Numbered from the stretch's first letter, positions 16,248-24,033 are shown. The stretch is DNA of 25,510 nt from JBOGFI01 sp050743365 (GCA_050743365.1 JBOGFI010000018.1:1-25510); one strand, 5' to 3'. Numbers and translations are program-made. The notes: generated by a model not told the origin, from the letters alone.

Positions 16248-16253
16248 CAGCCT
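16248..16253 (-). promoter_or_regulatory. putative -10 box TAGGCT of a leaderless transcript
   Basis: On the minus strand TAGGCT is followed by 7 bases and then the ATG of the molybdopterin gene. This spacing puts the transcription start at or next to the start codon. The same geometry is seen at 18315, 22411 and 24034. Confidence 0.5.
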
Positions 16254-16280
16254 ACGGCGGCGGCACGAGGGGGAGGGAAG

Positions 16281-17522
16281 ATGAAGGCACTCGTCTTCGG
16301 CGTGCCCGCCGACATCTCGGACCTGCCCCTGCCCTCGGGCGACAACTCCCTGCTCGAGGGGCTGGCGAGCACGCCGATGGCGCTCCAGGAGGTGGCCGAC
16401 CCCGAGCCGCTCGGGCCCGACTGGGTGGTGCTCGAGAGCCGGATGACCGGCATCTGCGGCTCCGACTCGAAGCAGGTGTTCATGGACGTGGGCGGCGACG
16501 CCACCGACTTCGCCATGACCGCCTTCATCTCGTTCCCGCAGGTGCTCGGGCACGAGGTCGTGGCCGACGTGGTCGAGGTGGGGCCCGAGGCGAAGGGCGT
16601 GGAGGTGGGCCAGCGGGTGGTGCTCCAGTGCTGGCTCTCGTGCGGGCCGCGCGGGATCTCGCCTCTGTGCCCGGCGTGTGGGGCGGACGACTACAGCCTG
16701 TGCTGGAACTTCACCGAGGGCCGGCTCTCCCCCGGTATCCACAGCGGCAACTCGTCCGACGGCACCGGTGGTTTCGCCGAGCGGCTGCCCGCGCACGACT
16801 CGCAGGCGATCGCGGTCCCCGACTCCGTGTCCGACGAGGTGGCGGTGCTGGCCGACCCGTTCGCGGTGTCGCTGCACGCGATCACGCGCAATCCGCCGCC
16901 GCCCGGCGGGAAGGCGCTGGTGTGGGGCGCGGGAGCGCTCGGCACGACGAGCGTCGCCATCCTCCGGTCGCTCTACCCCACCGTCGACGTCGCGGCCGTC
17001 GTCCGCCATCCCGCCCAGCAGGAGCTCGCCCGCAAGCTCGGCGCGCACGTGATCGACTCCGAGCAAGACGACGAGGCGATCGTCGTGGCACTGGCCGAGT
17101 GGTCGGGTGCCCCGCTGCGGCAGCCGTGGGAGGGGCTCCCCCTCACCCACCCCGGCCACGTCGACGTCACGTACGACACGATCGGCGCACCGAAGACCAT
17201 CGAGCTCGCGCTGCGGGTCATGGCCTCCCGGGGCTCGCTGGTCGTGAGCGGCGTGCACGCGGCAGGCAGGTTCGAGTGGTCACCGTGGTACTTCAAGGAG
17301 GTGCGCATGGTGGGCTCGAACGCCTTCGGCGTCGAGGAGGTCGACGGCGTGCGCCAGCATGCGATCCGGCACTACCTCGACCTCGTGCAGGGCGGGCGGG
17401 TCGACATTTCGCCCATGCTCACCCACACGTTCCGGCTCGACCAGTGGCGGCAGGCGTTCACCACCATCGCCGAGCAGCACGAGACCGGCGCGATCAAGGT
17501 CGCCTTCGACTTCCGGGGTTGA
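16281..17522 (+). CDS. zinc-dependent alcohol dehydrogenase-like (MDR superfamily)
   Basis: A 413-aa medium-chain dehydrogenase that should oxidise an alcohol with NAD(P). The catalytic zinc ligands are Cys59 (TGICGSD, 56-62) and His91-Glu92 (LGHEV). A lobe with cysteines at 117, 121, 130, 133 and 141 corresponds to the structural-zinc loop, although its spacing is longer than usual. The Rossmann motif is GAGALG (216-221). The length is above the typical 350 aa because of a long N-terminal segment (10-40) and inserts around the lobe. ATG 16281 follows a GGGAGGGAAG ribosome-binding site. It is divergent from the molybdopterin gene and converges on the DedA gene, with 7 bases between the stops. 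Substrate unknown. Confidence 0.9.
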   Translation: MKALVFGVPADISDLPLPSGDNSLLEGLASTPMALQEVADPEPLGPDWVVLESRMTGICGSDSKQVFMDVGGDATDFAMTAFISFPQVLGHEVVADVVEVGPEAKGVEVGQRVVLQCWLSCGPRGISPLCPACGADDYSLCWNFTEGRLSPGIHSGNSSDGTGGFAERLPAHDSQAIAVPDSVSDEVAVLADPFAVSLHAITRNPPPPGGKALVWGAGALGTTSVAILRSLYPTVDVAAVVRHPAQQELARKLGAHVIDSEQDDEAIVVALAEWSGAPLRQPWEGLPLTHPGHVDVTYDTIGAPKTIELALRVMASRGSLVVSGVHAAGRFEWSPWYFKEVRMVGSNAFGVEEVDGVRQHAIRHYLDLVQGGRVDISPMLTHTFRLDQWRQAFTTIAEQHETGAIKVAFDFRG

Positions 17523-17529
17523 CGCGGCC

Positions 17530-18219
17530 TCAGCTGACGGTGGCGGCGTCGCGCTGCCGCTCGCCGAGCAAGCCGAGGGCGAGGCACGCGGGGCAGGCCG
17601 CCTCGGCCCACGCCTGGGGACCGGCGCGCCGGCCTCGTCGCACCAGCCAGAACACCGCCGCCCCGACGACGAGGGCGGCCAGCGCCACGAGCGCCGGGAC
17701 GGTGGCGCGTTCGATCAGCTCGCGCGCCGGTGGTCCGAGGAAGAACCCGAGGAAGAGATGAAGCTGGAGGAAAACGCTGCTGCCCAGCACCAGCGCCGGG
17801 AGGGCCCGGCGCGCGGTCAGGCCCGACCCGCCGGCGGCAACGACGGTGAGCGTTCGCAGCCCGGGCGTGCCCCGACCGACACACAGCGCCGCCCGGCCGC
17901 GCCGCTCCACCACGCCGGTGGCACGGGCCAGGCGCTCGGCGGTCAGCCCCAGGCGGGGCCCAAGGCGCGTCACCACCGCGTTGCCCGGCCCCCGGCACAG
18001 CGCGAACAGCGCCGCCGTCCCGACGAGCGCCACCAGCTCGATGGCGAGCACCGCCCCCCACAGCGGGATGCTCCCGGCGGCCGCTCGCTCGCCGAGCAGC
18101 AGGATGACCAGGTCGGCCGGGATCGGGATGGGGATCCCGGCCTCCATGGGGACGAGCAGGGCGACGGCCGCGGGCACACCCAGCGCGCCGGGTGCGGCGG
18201 CAAGGACGTGTGTCCGCAT
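17530..18219 (-). CDS. DedA-like (SNARE-associated/VTT) membrane protein
   Basis: A 229-aa inner-membrane protein. DedA proteins act in lipid carrier transport and membrane homeostasis. The early motif PMEAGIPIPIPADLVILLLGE (about 24-44) with Glu26 matches the re-entrant DedA signature FxExxxxPxPxE, with Ala-Asp in place of the second Glu. GRGTPGLRT (115-123) matches the conserved GRxxPxxR loop. Hydrophobic segments occur at about 12-43, 52-76, 120-160 and 172-195. The tail carries a CPAC motif near residue 212. ATG 18219 has no good Shine-Dalgarno sequence. It is divergent from the MBL gene at 18328 and converges on the zinc dehydrogenase. No functional link with its neighbours is evident. 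Confidence 0.8.
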   Translation of the reverse strand: MRTHVLAAAPGALGVPAAVALLVPMEAGIPIPIPADLVILLLGERAAAGSIPLWGAVLAIELVALVGTAALFALCRGPGNAVVTRLGPRLGLTAERLARATGVVERRGRAALCVGRGTPGLRTLTVVAAGGSGLTARRALPALVLGSSVFLQLHLFLGFFLGPPARELIERATVPALVALAALVVGAAVFWLVRRGRRAGPQAWAEAACPACLALGLLGERQRDAATVS

Positions 18220-18266
18220 CGCTGATGGTTCGCCGTCGACGCTCTCACGGATCAGCGCCGCTGACC

Positions 18267-18314
18267 CGCATGATGCGTGCGCTGACGGCCCCTACGGCAC
18301 TCACCGCACGCATC
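18267..18314. promoter_or_regulatory. long inverted repeat GATGCGTGCG/CGCACGCATC in a divergent promoter region
   Basis: Perfect 10-bp arms at 18272-18281 and 18305-18314 are separated by 23 bp, about 33 bp centre to centre (roughly three helical turns). The left arm also overlaps the small palindrome CGCATgATGCG (18267-18277). The right arm ends directly at the putative -10 box TAGGGT of the MBL gene. If that transcript is leaderless, the repeat is not transcribed in that direction and must work as a DNA site. Confidence 0.5.
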
Positions 18315-18320
18315 TAGGGT
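18315..18320 (+). promoter_or_regulatory. putative -10 box TAGGGT of a leaderless transcript
   Basis: TAGGGT is followed by 7 bases and the GTG start at 18328, with no Shine-Dalgarno sequence. This supports the GTG as the true start. Confidence 0.5.
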
Positions 18321-18327
18321 TGGGAAC

Positions 18328-19053
18328 GTGGCCGAGCGGATCTACTTCCGGCAGCTGCTCGCCGGGCGCGACTTCGCCCGCGACGACCCGATCGCCCGCC
18401 AGATGGTGAACTTCGCCTATCTCCTGGGCGACACGGAGCGGCGGGAGGCGGTGGCGGTCGACCCCGCGTACGGCGTGGGCGAGCTGGTCGACCTGCTCGC
18501 CGGCGACGGCTTGCGCCTGACCGGCGTGCTCGTCACCCACTGGCACCCCGACCACGTGGGCGGCGACCTCATGGGATACCCGATCGAAGGTCTGCGCGAG
18601 CTGCTCGCCCGCGACGACGTGACGGCGAAGGTGCACGTGCAGCGGGACGAGGCCGAGTGGGTGAAGCGGGCGACGGGTGTCTCCGACTCCGACCTCACGC
18701 TCCACGACAGCGGCGACACCGTCATGGTGGGCGACATCCCCGTTCGCCTCATGCACACCCCCGGGCACACCCCGGGCAGTCAGTGCTTCGTGGTCGACGG
18801 CCGCCTGGTCGCCGGCGACACGCTGTTCCTCGAGGGCTGCGGGCGCACGGACCTGCCCGGAGGCGACCCGGCGGCGATGTACGAGAGCCTTACGCAGCGT
18901 CTCGCGGCCGTACCCGACGACACCGTGCTCTACCCCGGCCACCTCTACTCGCCCGAGCCCTCGGCGACGATGGGCGAGACCCGCGCCCGCAACTACGTGT
19001 TCCGCCTCCGCACGCCCGAGCAGTGGATGGCGATGTTCGGCGACGGCTTCTGA
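18328..19053 (+). CDS. metallo-beta-lactamase-fold hydrolase, glyoxalase II/ETHE1-like
   Basis: A 241-aa MBL-fold enzyme with the full metal set: THWHPDH (70-76), His147 in TPGHTPGS (144-151), Asp164 in AGDTLF (163-167) and His205 in YPGHLY (202-207). The segment GCGRTDLPGGDP (170-181) is shared by glyoxalase II-like thioesterases and persulfide dioxygenases. Candidate reactions are hydrolysis of a thioester or oxidation of a glutathione- or mycothiol-type persulfide; the sequence does not decide between them. There is no signal peptide. GTG 18328 is supported by the -10 box 7 nt upstream. The next gene starts 11 bp after its stop, so the two form an operon with the old-yellow-enzyme-type reductase. 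Confidence 0.9.
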   Translation: MAERIYFRQLLAGRDFARDDPIARQMVNFAYLLGDTERREAVAVDPAYGVGELVDLLAGDGLRLTGVLVTHWHPDHVGGDLMGYPIEGLRELLARDDVTAKVHVQRDEAEWVKRATGVSDSDLTLHDSGDTVMVGDIPVRLMHTPGHTPGSQCFVVDGRLVAGDTLFLEGCGRTDLPGGDPAAMYESLTQRLAAVPDDTVLYPGHLYSPEPSATMGETRARNYVFRLRTPEQWMAMFGDGF

Positions 19054-19064
19054 CCAGAGCCGGC

Positions 19065-21047
19065 GTGGACTACCCCCACCTGTTCTCGCCGCTGCGTATC
19101 GGGCCCCTCGAGTCGCGCAACCGGATCGTCTGCGGCGCCCACTTCACGCAGTTCACCGAGCCCAACCGTACCTGGGGCGAGCCCGGCTTCTACGGGCGGC
19201 GCTACGGCCGCTACCTGGGTGACATCGCCCGGGGCGGCGCCGGCGTGGTGATCGCCGGACAGGCCCAGGTGCACCCGACGACCGCGTACCAGATGCCCAA
19301 CAACGCCGCCGCCTGGCCCGAGGAGGCGATCCCCGACTTCGAGCGCGTCACCGGACCGATCCACGACCACGGCGCGCTGGCGTTCATCCAGCTCGCGCAC
19401 AACGGCGGCGTGAACCACGGCGCCTGGTCGAAGCTCCCCGCCTGGGCGCCGTCCCATGTCGCCAACTACTTCGAGCCGCCGAAGCCGCTCGAGCGCCACG
19501 AGATCCGTGAGCTCGTCGAGCACTTCGCCCGTTCGGCGCGCAACGCGGTGGCAGGGGGCTTCGACGGGGTCGAAGTCCACGGCGCCCACGGCTACCTGAT
19601 CCACGAGTTCCTCTCGCCGCGCAGCAACCACCGCACCGACGACTACGGAGGGAGCCTCGAGAACCGGATGCGCTTCGCGGTCGAGGTGCTGGAAGCGGTG
19701 CGCGAGGCGGTGGGCGGGGACGTGGCCGTGGGCCTGCGGCTCGTGGGCGACGAGGAGGTCGGCGACGCCGGGCTCACCGCCGCCGACGCGGCGGCGATCG
19801 GGGCCCGCTTCGAGGCCCTCGGGCTCGTCGACTTCCTGAACGTGAGCGTGGGCCTGTCGGGACTCGGCATGGTCCGACCCGTGTACTCGCCGCATCTCCT
19901 CGGCGTGTACGCCGCCCGCGCGGTGAAGGAGGCGGTCGCGGCCGTCCCCGTCTTCGCCGTGCACCGGATCGTCACCCCCGACGAGGCCGAGAAGATCGTC
20001 GAGCGCGGCGACGCCGATGCGATCACGCTCGCCCGCGCGCTCATCGCCGACCCGGAGTGGCCGGCCAAGGCGCGCGCGGGCGCGGCGCACACGATCCGCC
20101 TTTGCACCGGCTGCAACCAGGGGTGCTACGGCAACCTGCTCCAGAGCCTCCCGATCACCTGCCCCACCAACCCGGCGGTGGGACGGGAGGCGGAGCTGGG
20201 CCTTGGGAGTCTCGAGCAGGCGGCGCGGAGCTGGCGCGTGGTCGTCGTCGGGGGCGGCCCGGGCGGCCTCGAGGCGGCCTGGGTCGCGGCGGCGCGCGGC
20301 CACGACGTGACGCTCCTCGAGCGCGGCGATGCTCTGGGCGGGAAGATCCGGCTCGCCCAGCTGCTGCCCGGTCGGGCCGAGCTGGCCGACTTCGCCGACT
20401 GGCGCGCCGGCGAATGCGAGCGACGCGGCGTCGACATCCGGCTCGGGGTCGAGGCCGGCGTCGACGAGGTCTTGGCGCTGGAGCCCGATGCGGTCGTCGT
20501 CGCCACCGGTGGGCGGGCGACCGTGACCGGATCCTCGAAGTGGCACCCCATGCCCGTGCCCGGATCGAACCGCGACTTCGTGGTCGACCACGAGCGCGCG
20601 CTGGTCGACGCCGACCGGCTCGGGAGTCGCGTCGTGATCCTCGACGCCGTCGGCCACATCGAGGGCGTCGGCCTGGGCGAGCTCCTCGCCGCCGCGGGCA
20701 AGGAGGTGACCGTCGCCCTCCCGCTGCCTACGCCGATGCTTCTCGACGGGGAGACCATGGCCGAGGCGATCCCGCGCGCCGCCCGGGCCGGGGCCCGCTG
20801 GCGGCCCAACACCGTGATGGTCTCGATCGGCGACCACGAGGCCACCCTGGTGGACGTCTACTCGGGCCGGCTCGAGACGCTCCCCGCCGACACGGTGGTC
20901 ATCCGCACCCACGGGCTCCCGAACGCGCAGCTCTACCTCGATCTCGTCGATCGGGTCCCTGAGGTCGTGCGCGTCGGCGACGCGGTGGCGGTCCGCCCGG
21001 TGGACCGGGCGATCTTCGACGGCCACATGGCCGGACGCCACATCTGA
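19065..21047 (+). CDS. FMN/FAD/4Fe-4S NADH:flavin oxidoreductase (2,4-dienoyl-CoA reductase type)
   Basis: A 660-aa protein with the architecture of FadH/trimethylamine dehydrogenase. An old-yellow-enzyme TIM barrel occupies about 5-340 and contains VHGAHGYLIHEFLSP (171-185). A 4Fe-4S site follows: Cys347-x2-Cys350-x3-Cys354-x11-Cys366. The C-terminal dinucleotide-binding part (390-660) starts with GGGPGG (396-401). It would pass electrons from NAD(P)H through FAD and the cluster to FMN, to reduce an enone, dienoyl-CoA or related substrate, or demethylate an amine. GTG 19065 is chosen because homology begins at once (DYPHLFSPLRIG) and it lies 11 bp after the MBL stop. The frame is open upstream but overlaps the MBL gene. 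No strong Shine-Dalgarno sequence is visible, so translation may be coupled. Confidence 0.92.
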   Translation: MDYPHLFSPLRIGPLESRNRIVCGAHFTQFTEPNRTWGEPGFYGRRYGRYLGDIARGGAGVVIAGQAQVHPTTAYQMPNNAAAWPEEAIPDFERVTGPIHDHGALAFIQLAHNGGVNHGAWSKLPAWAPSHVANYFEPPKPLERHEIRELVEHFARSARNAVAGGFDGVEVHGAHGYLIHEFLSPRSNHRTDDYGGSLENRMRFAVEVLEAVREAVGGDVAVGLRLVGDEEVGDAGLTAADAAAIGARFEALGLVDFLNVSVGLSGLGMVRPVYSPHLLGVYAARAVKEAVAAVPVFAVHRIVTPDEAEKIVERGDADAITLARALIADPEWPAKARAGAAHTIRLCTGCNQGCYGNLLQSLPITCPTNPAVGREAELGLGSLEQAARSWRVVVVGGGPGGLEAAWVAAARGHDVTLLERGDALGGKIRLAQLLPGRAELADFADWRAGECERRGVDIRLGVEAGVDEVLALEPDAVVVATGGRATVTGSSKWHPMPVPGSNRDFVVDHERALVDADRLGSRVVILDAVGHIEGVGLGELLAAAGKEVTVALPLPTPMLLDGETMAEAIPRAARAGARWRPNTVMVSIGDHEATLVDVYSGRLETLPADTVVIRTHGLPNAQLYLDLVDRVPEVVRVGDAVAVRPVDRAIFDGHMAGRHI

Positions 21048-21084
21048 CGCGACCGGATCGGCAACGGCCTCCGAGGGTCGCGGG

Positions 21085-21177
21085 CTACGCCGGCTCCCCT
21101 GCCGACGCCGGCATGCCGCAGTCGGTGAAGTAGCGGAACTCGCCGTCGATCTCGACCAGGTGCATGGCGTTGAGCAC
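21085..21177 (-). CDS. possible small ORF of 30 codons in the gap after the P450 gene
   Basis: A GTG at 21177 is preceded by GGAGA 6 nt upstream and opens a 30-aa frame ending at TAG 21087-21085. The peptide starts MLNAMHLVEIDGEFRYFTD. It lies 50 bp after the P450 stop on the same strand. I do not recognise it. It may be a real small gene, or the 3' remnant of a lost gene, since the composition looks protein-like. The remainder of the 21048-21227 gap holds nothing else I can support. Confidence 0.3.
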   Translation of the reverse strand: MLNAMHLVEIDGEFRYFTDCGMPASAGEPA

Positions 21178-21227
21178 CTTCAGTCTCCAAGGAGGCCCGG
21201 GCTGACGAACGTCTTTGGGAACTACAT

Positions 21228-22403
21228 CTAGGCGGGATCGAACACGACGGGGAGTGCGACCGGGCCCCGGAATGCGTACCCCTCGATCAGCGGGGCCGGC
21301 GCGTCGCGGTCGAGGCGCAGGCTCGGCAGGCGGGTGAGGATCGCATCCAGCCCGACGTGCAGCTCGAGCCGGGCCAGGTGCATCCCCAGGCACTGGTGGG
21401 GCCCGGTGCCGAAGGCGAGGTGGTGCGCGGTCGGGCGGTCGAGCCGCCACTCGGCGGCGTCCTCGAAGCGGGCTTCGTCGCGGTCGGCCGAGCCGGTGAT
21501 GACCCCGACCGGTGCTCCCGCCGGGATCGGGCAGCCCGCGATCTCCACGTCCCGGGTCGTGACCCGGCTGACCTGGGTAACCGAGGTCTCCCAGCGCAGC
21601 GTCTCCTCGATCACCGCCGCGATCAGCTCACGGTCGGCGAGCACGCGCTGCATCTCGTCGGGATGAGTCAGGAGCGCCACCAGCGCGTTGCCCATGACGC
21701 GGAAGGTCGTCTCGGCCCCGGCCGGCAGCAGCAGCCGCAGGAAGCCGTAGATCTTCTCGTCGGTGAGCTGGTGGCCGTCGATCTCGGCAGTGACGAGGTC
21801 GCTGATGAGGTCGCCCTTCGGTTGTCGGCGGCGATCCTCGACGATGGGCGCGAGGTAGGCGCGCATCGCCTGCGACGCCGCGAACCCGCGCTCGGGGTCG
21901 AGCGGTCCGGTGTTGATCTCCTCGGCCCACCGGTGGAACTGCTCGTGGTCGTCGAGGGGCACGCCCACGATCCCGCAGATCACCTGCACGGGGTACCTGC
22001 TCGTGATCTGGCGCACGAGGTCGGCGCGACCGAGTGGGGCGATGCGGTCGATGAGGCGGTCGATCGCGGGTCGGATGAGCTCGCCCTCCCAGCGCTCCAA
22101 TGCCGACGCCCGGAAGGCGTGCGCCACGAGGTTGCGGTAGGCCCGGTGCTCGGCGCCGTCCATGGCCAGGATCAGCTCGCCCATGAACTGGCCGATGTGC
22201 TCGGCGTTGATCGACGACGAGAACGTCTTCCAGTCGCGCAGCGCCGCCTCCGCGTCGGCGTAGCGGGTGATCTGGTAGGCGCCGCCGCCGGTGGCGCCAC
22301 CCTCCTCGAAGTGCAGGACCGGGCACCGCTCGCGGGCCTCGGCCCACGTGGGGTACGGCTGAGTGGTGGTCCAGTCGAGCCGCGCGGCAGCATCGCTCGC
22401 CAT
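21228..22403 (-). CDS. cytochrome P450 monooxygenase
   Basis: A soluble bacterial P450 of 391 aa. The heme loop FGTGPHQCLG (331-340) gives ligand Cys338; the ExxR motif is EETLR (266-270, Glu267 and Arg270); the I-helix oxygen-activation motif is AGAETT (228-233), with Glu in place of the common Asp. It inserts one oxygen atom from O2 into an organic substrate and needs a ferredoxin and reductase, neither of which is adjacent. ATG 22403 is preferred over GTG 22412 because TACCGT lies exactly 7 nt upstream as a -10 box for a leaderless mRNA; that box is the spacer of an operator-like inverted repeat. Several similar actinobacterial P450s act on steroids, terpenes or fatty acids, but no substrate is implied here. 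Confidence 0.95.
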   Translation of the reverse strand: MASDAAARLDWTTTQPYPTWAEARERCPVLHFEEGGATGGGAYQITRYADAEAALRDWKTFSSSINAEHIGQFMGELILAMDGAEHRAYRNLVAHAFRASALERWEGELIRPAIDRLIDRIAPLGRADLVRQITSRYPVQVICGIVGVPLDDHEQFHRWAEEINTGPLDPERGFAASQAMRAYLAPIVEDRRRQPKGDLISDLVTAEIDGHQLTDEKIYGFLRLLLPAGAETTFRVMGNALVALLTHPDEMQRVLADRELIAAVIEETLRWETSVTQVSRVTTRDVEIAGCPIPAGAPVGVITGSADRDEARFEDAAEWRLDRPTAHHLAFGTGPHQCLGMHLARLELHVGLDAILTRLPSLRLDRDAPAPLIEGYAFRGPVALPVVFDPA

Positions 22404-22404
22404 A

Positions 22405-22422
22405 CCTGACACGGTAGTCAGG
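22405..22422. promoter_or_regulatory. operator-like inverted repeat CCTGAC-N6-GTCAGG straddling the P450 -10 box
   Basis: The repeat is perfect (arms 22405-22410 and 22417-22422). Its 6-base spacer read on the minus strand is TACCGT, a TAnnnT -10 box lying 7 nt before the P450 ATG. A dimer bound to both half-sites would cover the promoter, so repression is the natural expectation. The same element occurs at 12079 and 23999. Confidence 0.65.
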
Positions 22423-22475
22423 CCGGCCCGACTACGCGAAGGCCTGCGGGTATCCCGGCGCCCGCGCGAGCCCGA

Positions 22476-23897
22476 CTAAGAGAGTTGCAGGGACTTGGTC
22501 TCGAGGTACTCCTCGAGGCCGTACCTACCCAGCTCGCGGCCGTGGCCCGACTGCTTGTAGCCGCCGAAGGGCGCCAGCGGGTTGAAGTTCTGGCCGTTGA
22601 TGTCGACCTGACCTGCCTGGATGCGCCGCCCCACCTGCGAGGCGTGCTCCTTGTTACCGCCGTAGACGCCGGCGTGGAGGCCGTAGATCGTGTCGTTCGC
22701 GATGCGCACGGCGTCGTCCTCGTCGTCGTAGGGGATGACCGAGAGCACCGGGCCGAAGATCTCCTCCTGCGCGATCGTCATGTCGTTGCGCACGTTGGCG
22801 AACACGGTCGGCTTCACGAAGTAGCCCTTCTCGATGCCCTGGGGGGCGTCGGGACCGCCGGTGACGAGCTCGGCGCCCTCCTCGATGCCCTTCTTGATGT
22901 AGTTGCGCACCCGCTCCCTTTGGGTCTCGGAGATCAGCGGGCCGAGGCGCGACGACGGATCGGTGGGGTCGCCCACGGTGTAGCTCTCGGCCTCCTCCTT
23001 GACCCTCGCCACGATCTCGTCGTGCTTGCTCCGGGGCACGAGCATGCGGGTCCAGGCGATGCACGTCTGGCCCGAGTTCATGTAGCAGCTGCCGATGCCG
23101 GCCTTCACCGCGTCCTCGACGGGAGCGTCCTCGAGGATGAGGAAGGGTGACTTGCCGCCCAGCTCGAGCGCCACCTTCTTCACGGTCTGAGCGGCGAGCT
23201 CGGACACGCGCCGTCCCGCCCGGGTCGAGCCGGTGAAGCTGACCATGTCGATGTCGGGGTGGGAGGCGATCGCCTCACCGACGACCGGGCCGGTCCCTGA
23301 CACGAGGTTGAACACCCCGCCGGGCAGGCCGATCTCGTCGACGATGTCGGCGAGGATGAACGCGTTGAGCGGCGCCACCTCGCTCGGCTTGAGCACCACT
23401 GTGCAGCCGGCGGCGAGCGCGGGCGCGACCTTGGCCACGATCTGGTGGAGCGGATAGTTCCAGGGCGTGATGCACCCGACGACGCCGAGCGGCTCGCGCA
23501 CGACGAGCGAGTTGCCGATCTGCTCCTCGAACGGGAACTGGTTGACGATGTCGACGTAGGAGCCCATCACCATCGCGGGCAGGCCGGCCTGGATCATCTG
23601 GGAGAACACCAGCGGCATCCCGACCTCGCCCGTGATCGTCTGGGCGATGTCGTCCATCCGCGCCTGGAGCCCCTCCTGGAGGCGCTGGAGGTACTTAGCG
23701 CGCTCCTCGACCGGCGTCGAGCTCCATGTGGCAAAGGCGGTCTTCGCGGCCGCGACCGCTTTGTCGACGTCCTCGGGCGCGCCGTCCGGCACGCGGCCCA
23801 TCACCTCTTCAGTGGTGGCGTTGATGACCTCGATGCTGCCCTTGCCCGTCGACGGCTCCCACGCGCCGTCGATGTAGATCCTGTCGCGGTCCTGCAT
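22476..23897 (-). CDS. aldehyde dehydrogenase (NAD(P)+), ALDH superfamily
   Basis: A cytosolic 473-aa enzyme of usual length that oxidises aldehydes to acids. The catalytic residues are Asn147 (TPWNYP), Glu245 (LELGGKS, 244-250) and Cys279 in SGQTC. The cofactor motif FTGSTRAG is at 221-228. The C-terminal PFGGYKQSGHGRE segment is typical. ATG 23897 follows AGGGGAG with 9 nt spacing. TAGATT at 23935-23940 on the minus strand could be its -10 box. It is divergent from the acyl-CoA dehydrogenase with a perfect inverted repeat in the 149-bp gap. The P450 lies 72 bp downstream on the same strand but has its own promoter. The set P450-ALDH-acyl-CoA dehydrogenase suggests oxidation of a chain from hydroxylation to CoA-linked breakdown. 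Confidence 0.95.
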   Translation of the reverse strand: MQDRDRIYIDGAWEPSTGKGSIEVINATTEEVMGRVPDGAPEDVDKAVAAAKTAFATWSSTPVEERAKYLQRLQEGLQARMDDIAQTITGEVGMPLVFSQMIQAGLPAMVMGSYVDIVNQFPFEEQIGNSLVVREPLGVVGCITPWNYPLHQIVAKVAPALAAGCTVVLKPSEVAPLNAFILADIVDEIGLPGGVFNLVSGTGPVVGEAIASHPDIDMVSFTGSTRAGRRVSELAAQTVKKVALELGGKSPFLILEDAPVEDAVKAGIGSCYMNSGQTCIAWTRMLVPRSKHDEIVARVKEEAESYTVGDPTDPSSRLGPLISETQRERVRNYIKKGIEEGAELVTGGPDAPQGIEKGYFVKPTVFANVRNDMTIAQEEIFGPVLSVIPYDDEDDAVRIANDTIYGLHAGVYGGNKEHASQVGRRIQAGQVDINGQNFNPLAPFGGYKQSGHGRELGRYGLEEYLETKSLQLS

Positions 23898-23994
23898 GGT
23901 GGCCTACTCCCCTGGTCGCACTCGACTGCCGGTCAATCTAGTGCCCCTTCCGCCGACCTTCACCGCCGCGTTGTCGGCGGCCGGCACCCTTCCT

Positions 23995-24020
23995 CGGACC
24001 TGACAGACGCGTCAGGTCCG
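23995..24020. promoter_or_regulatory. operator-like inverted repeat, 10-bp perfect arms, ALDH/acyl-CoA dehydrogenase promoter region
   Basis: CGGACCTGAC (23995-24004) and GTCAGGTCCG (24011-24020) are perfect inverted copies around a 6-bp spacer. The inner part, CCTGAC-N6-GTCAGG, is identical in both half-sites to the P450 element at 22405. It sits 13-39 bp upstream of the -10 box TAACCT and so covers the -35 region of the acyl-CoA dehydrogenase promoter. It could also control the divergent ALDH. Confidence 0.7.
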
Positions 24021-24033
24021 CGCCACGCTGCTC

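Noticed and set aside
16242..17258. Upstream extension of the molybdopterin gene to 1094 aa.
   Set aside because: The added part lies opposite the zinc dehydrogenase gene. The 4Fe-4S motif begins 15 residues after ATG 16241, as expected for a true N-terminus.
17521..17530. Terminator between the convergent zinc dehydrogenase and DedA genes.
   Set aside because: Only 7 bases separate the stops, and no convincing hairpin spans them.
22427..22474. Repeated CCCGACTA near 22427 and 22466 as a possible att site or insertion footprint.
   Set aside because: An 8-bp repeat in GC-rich DNA is weak evidence, and there is no integrase, tRNA or foreign gene nearby.
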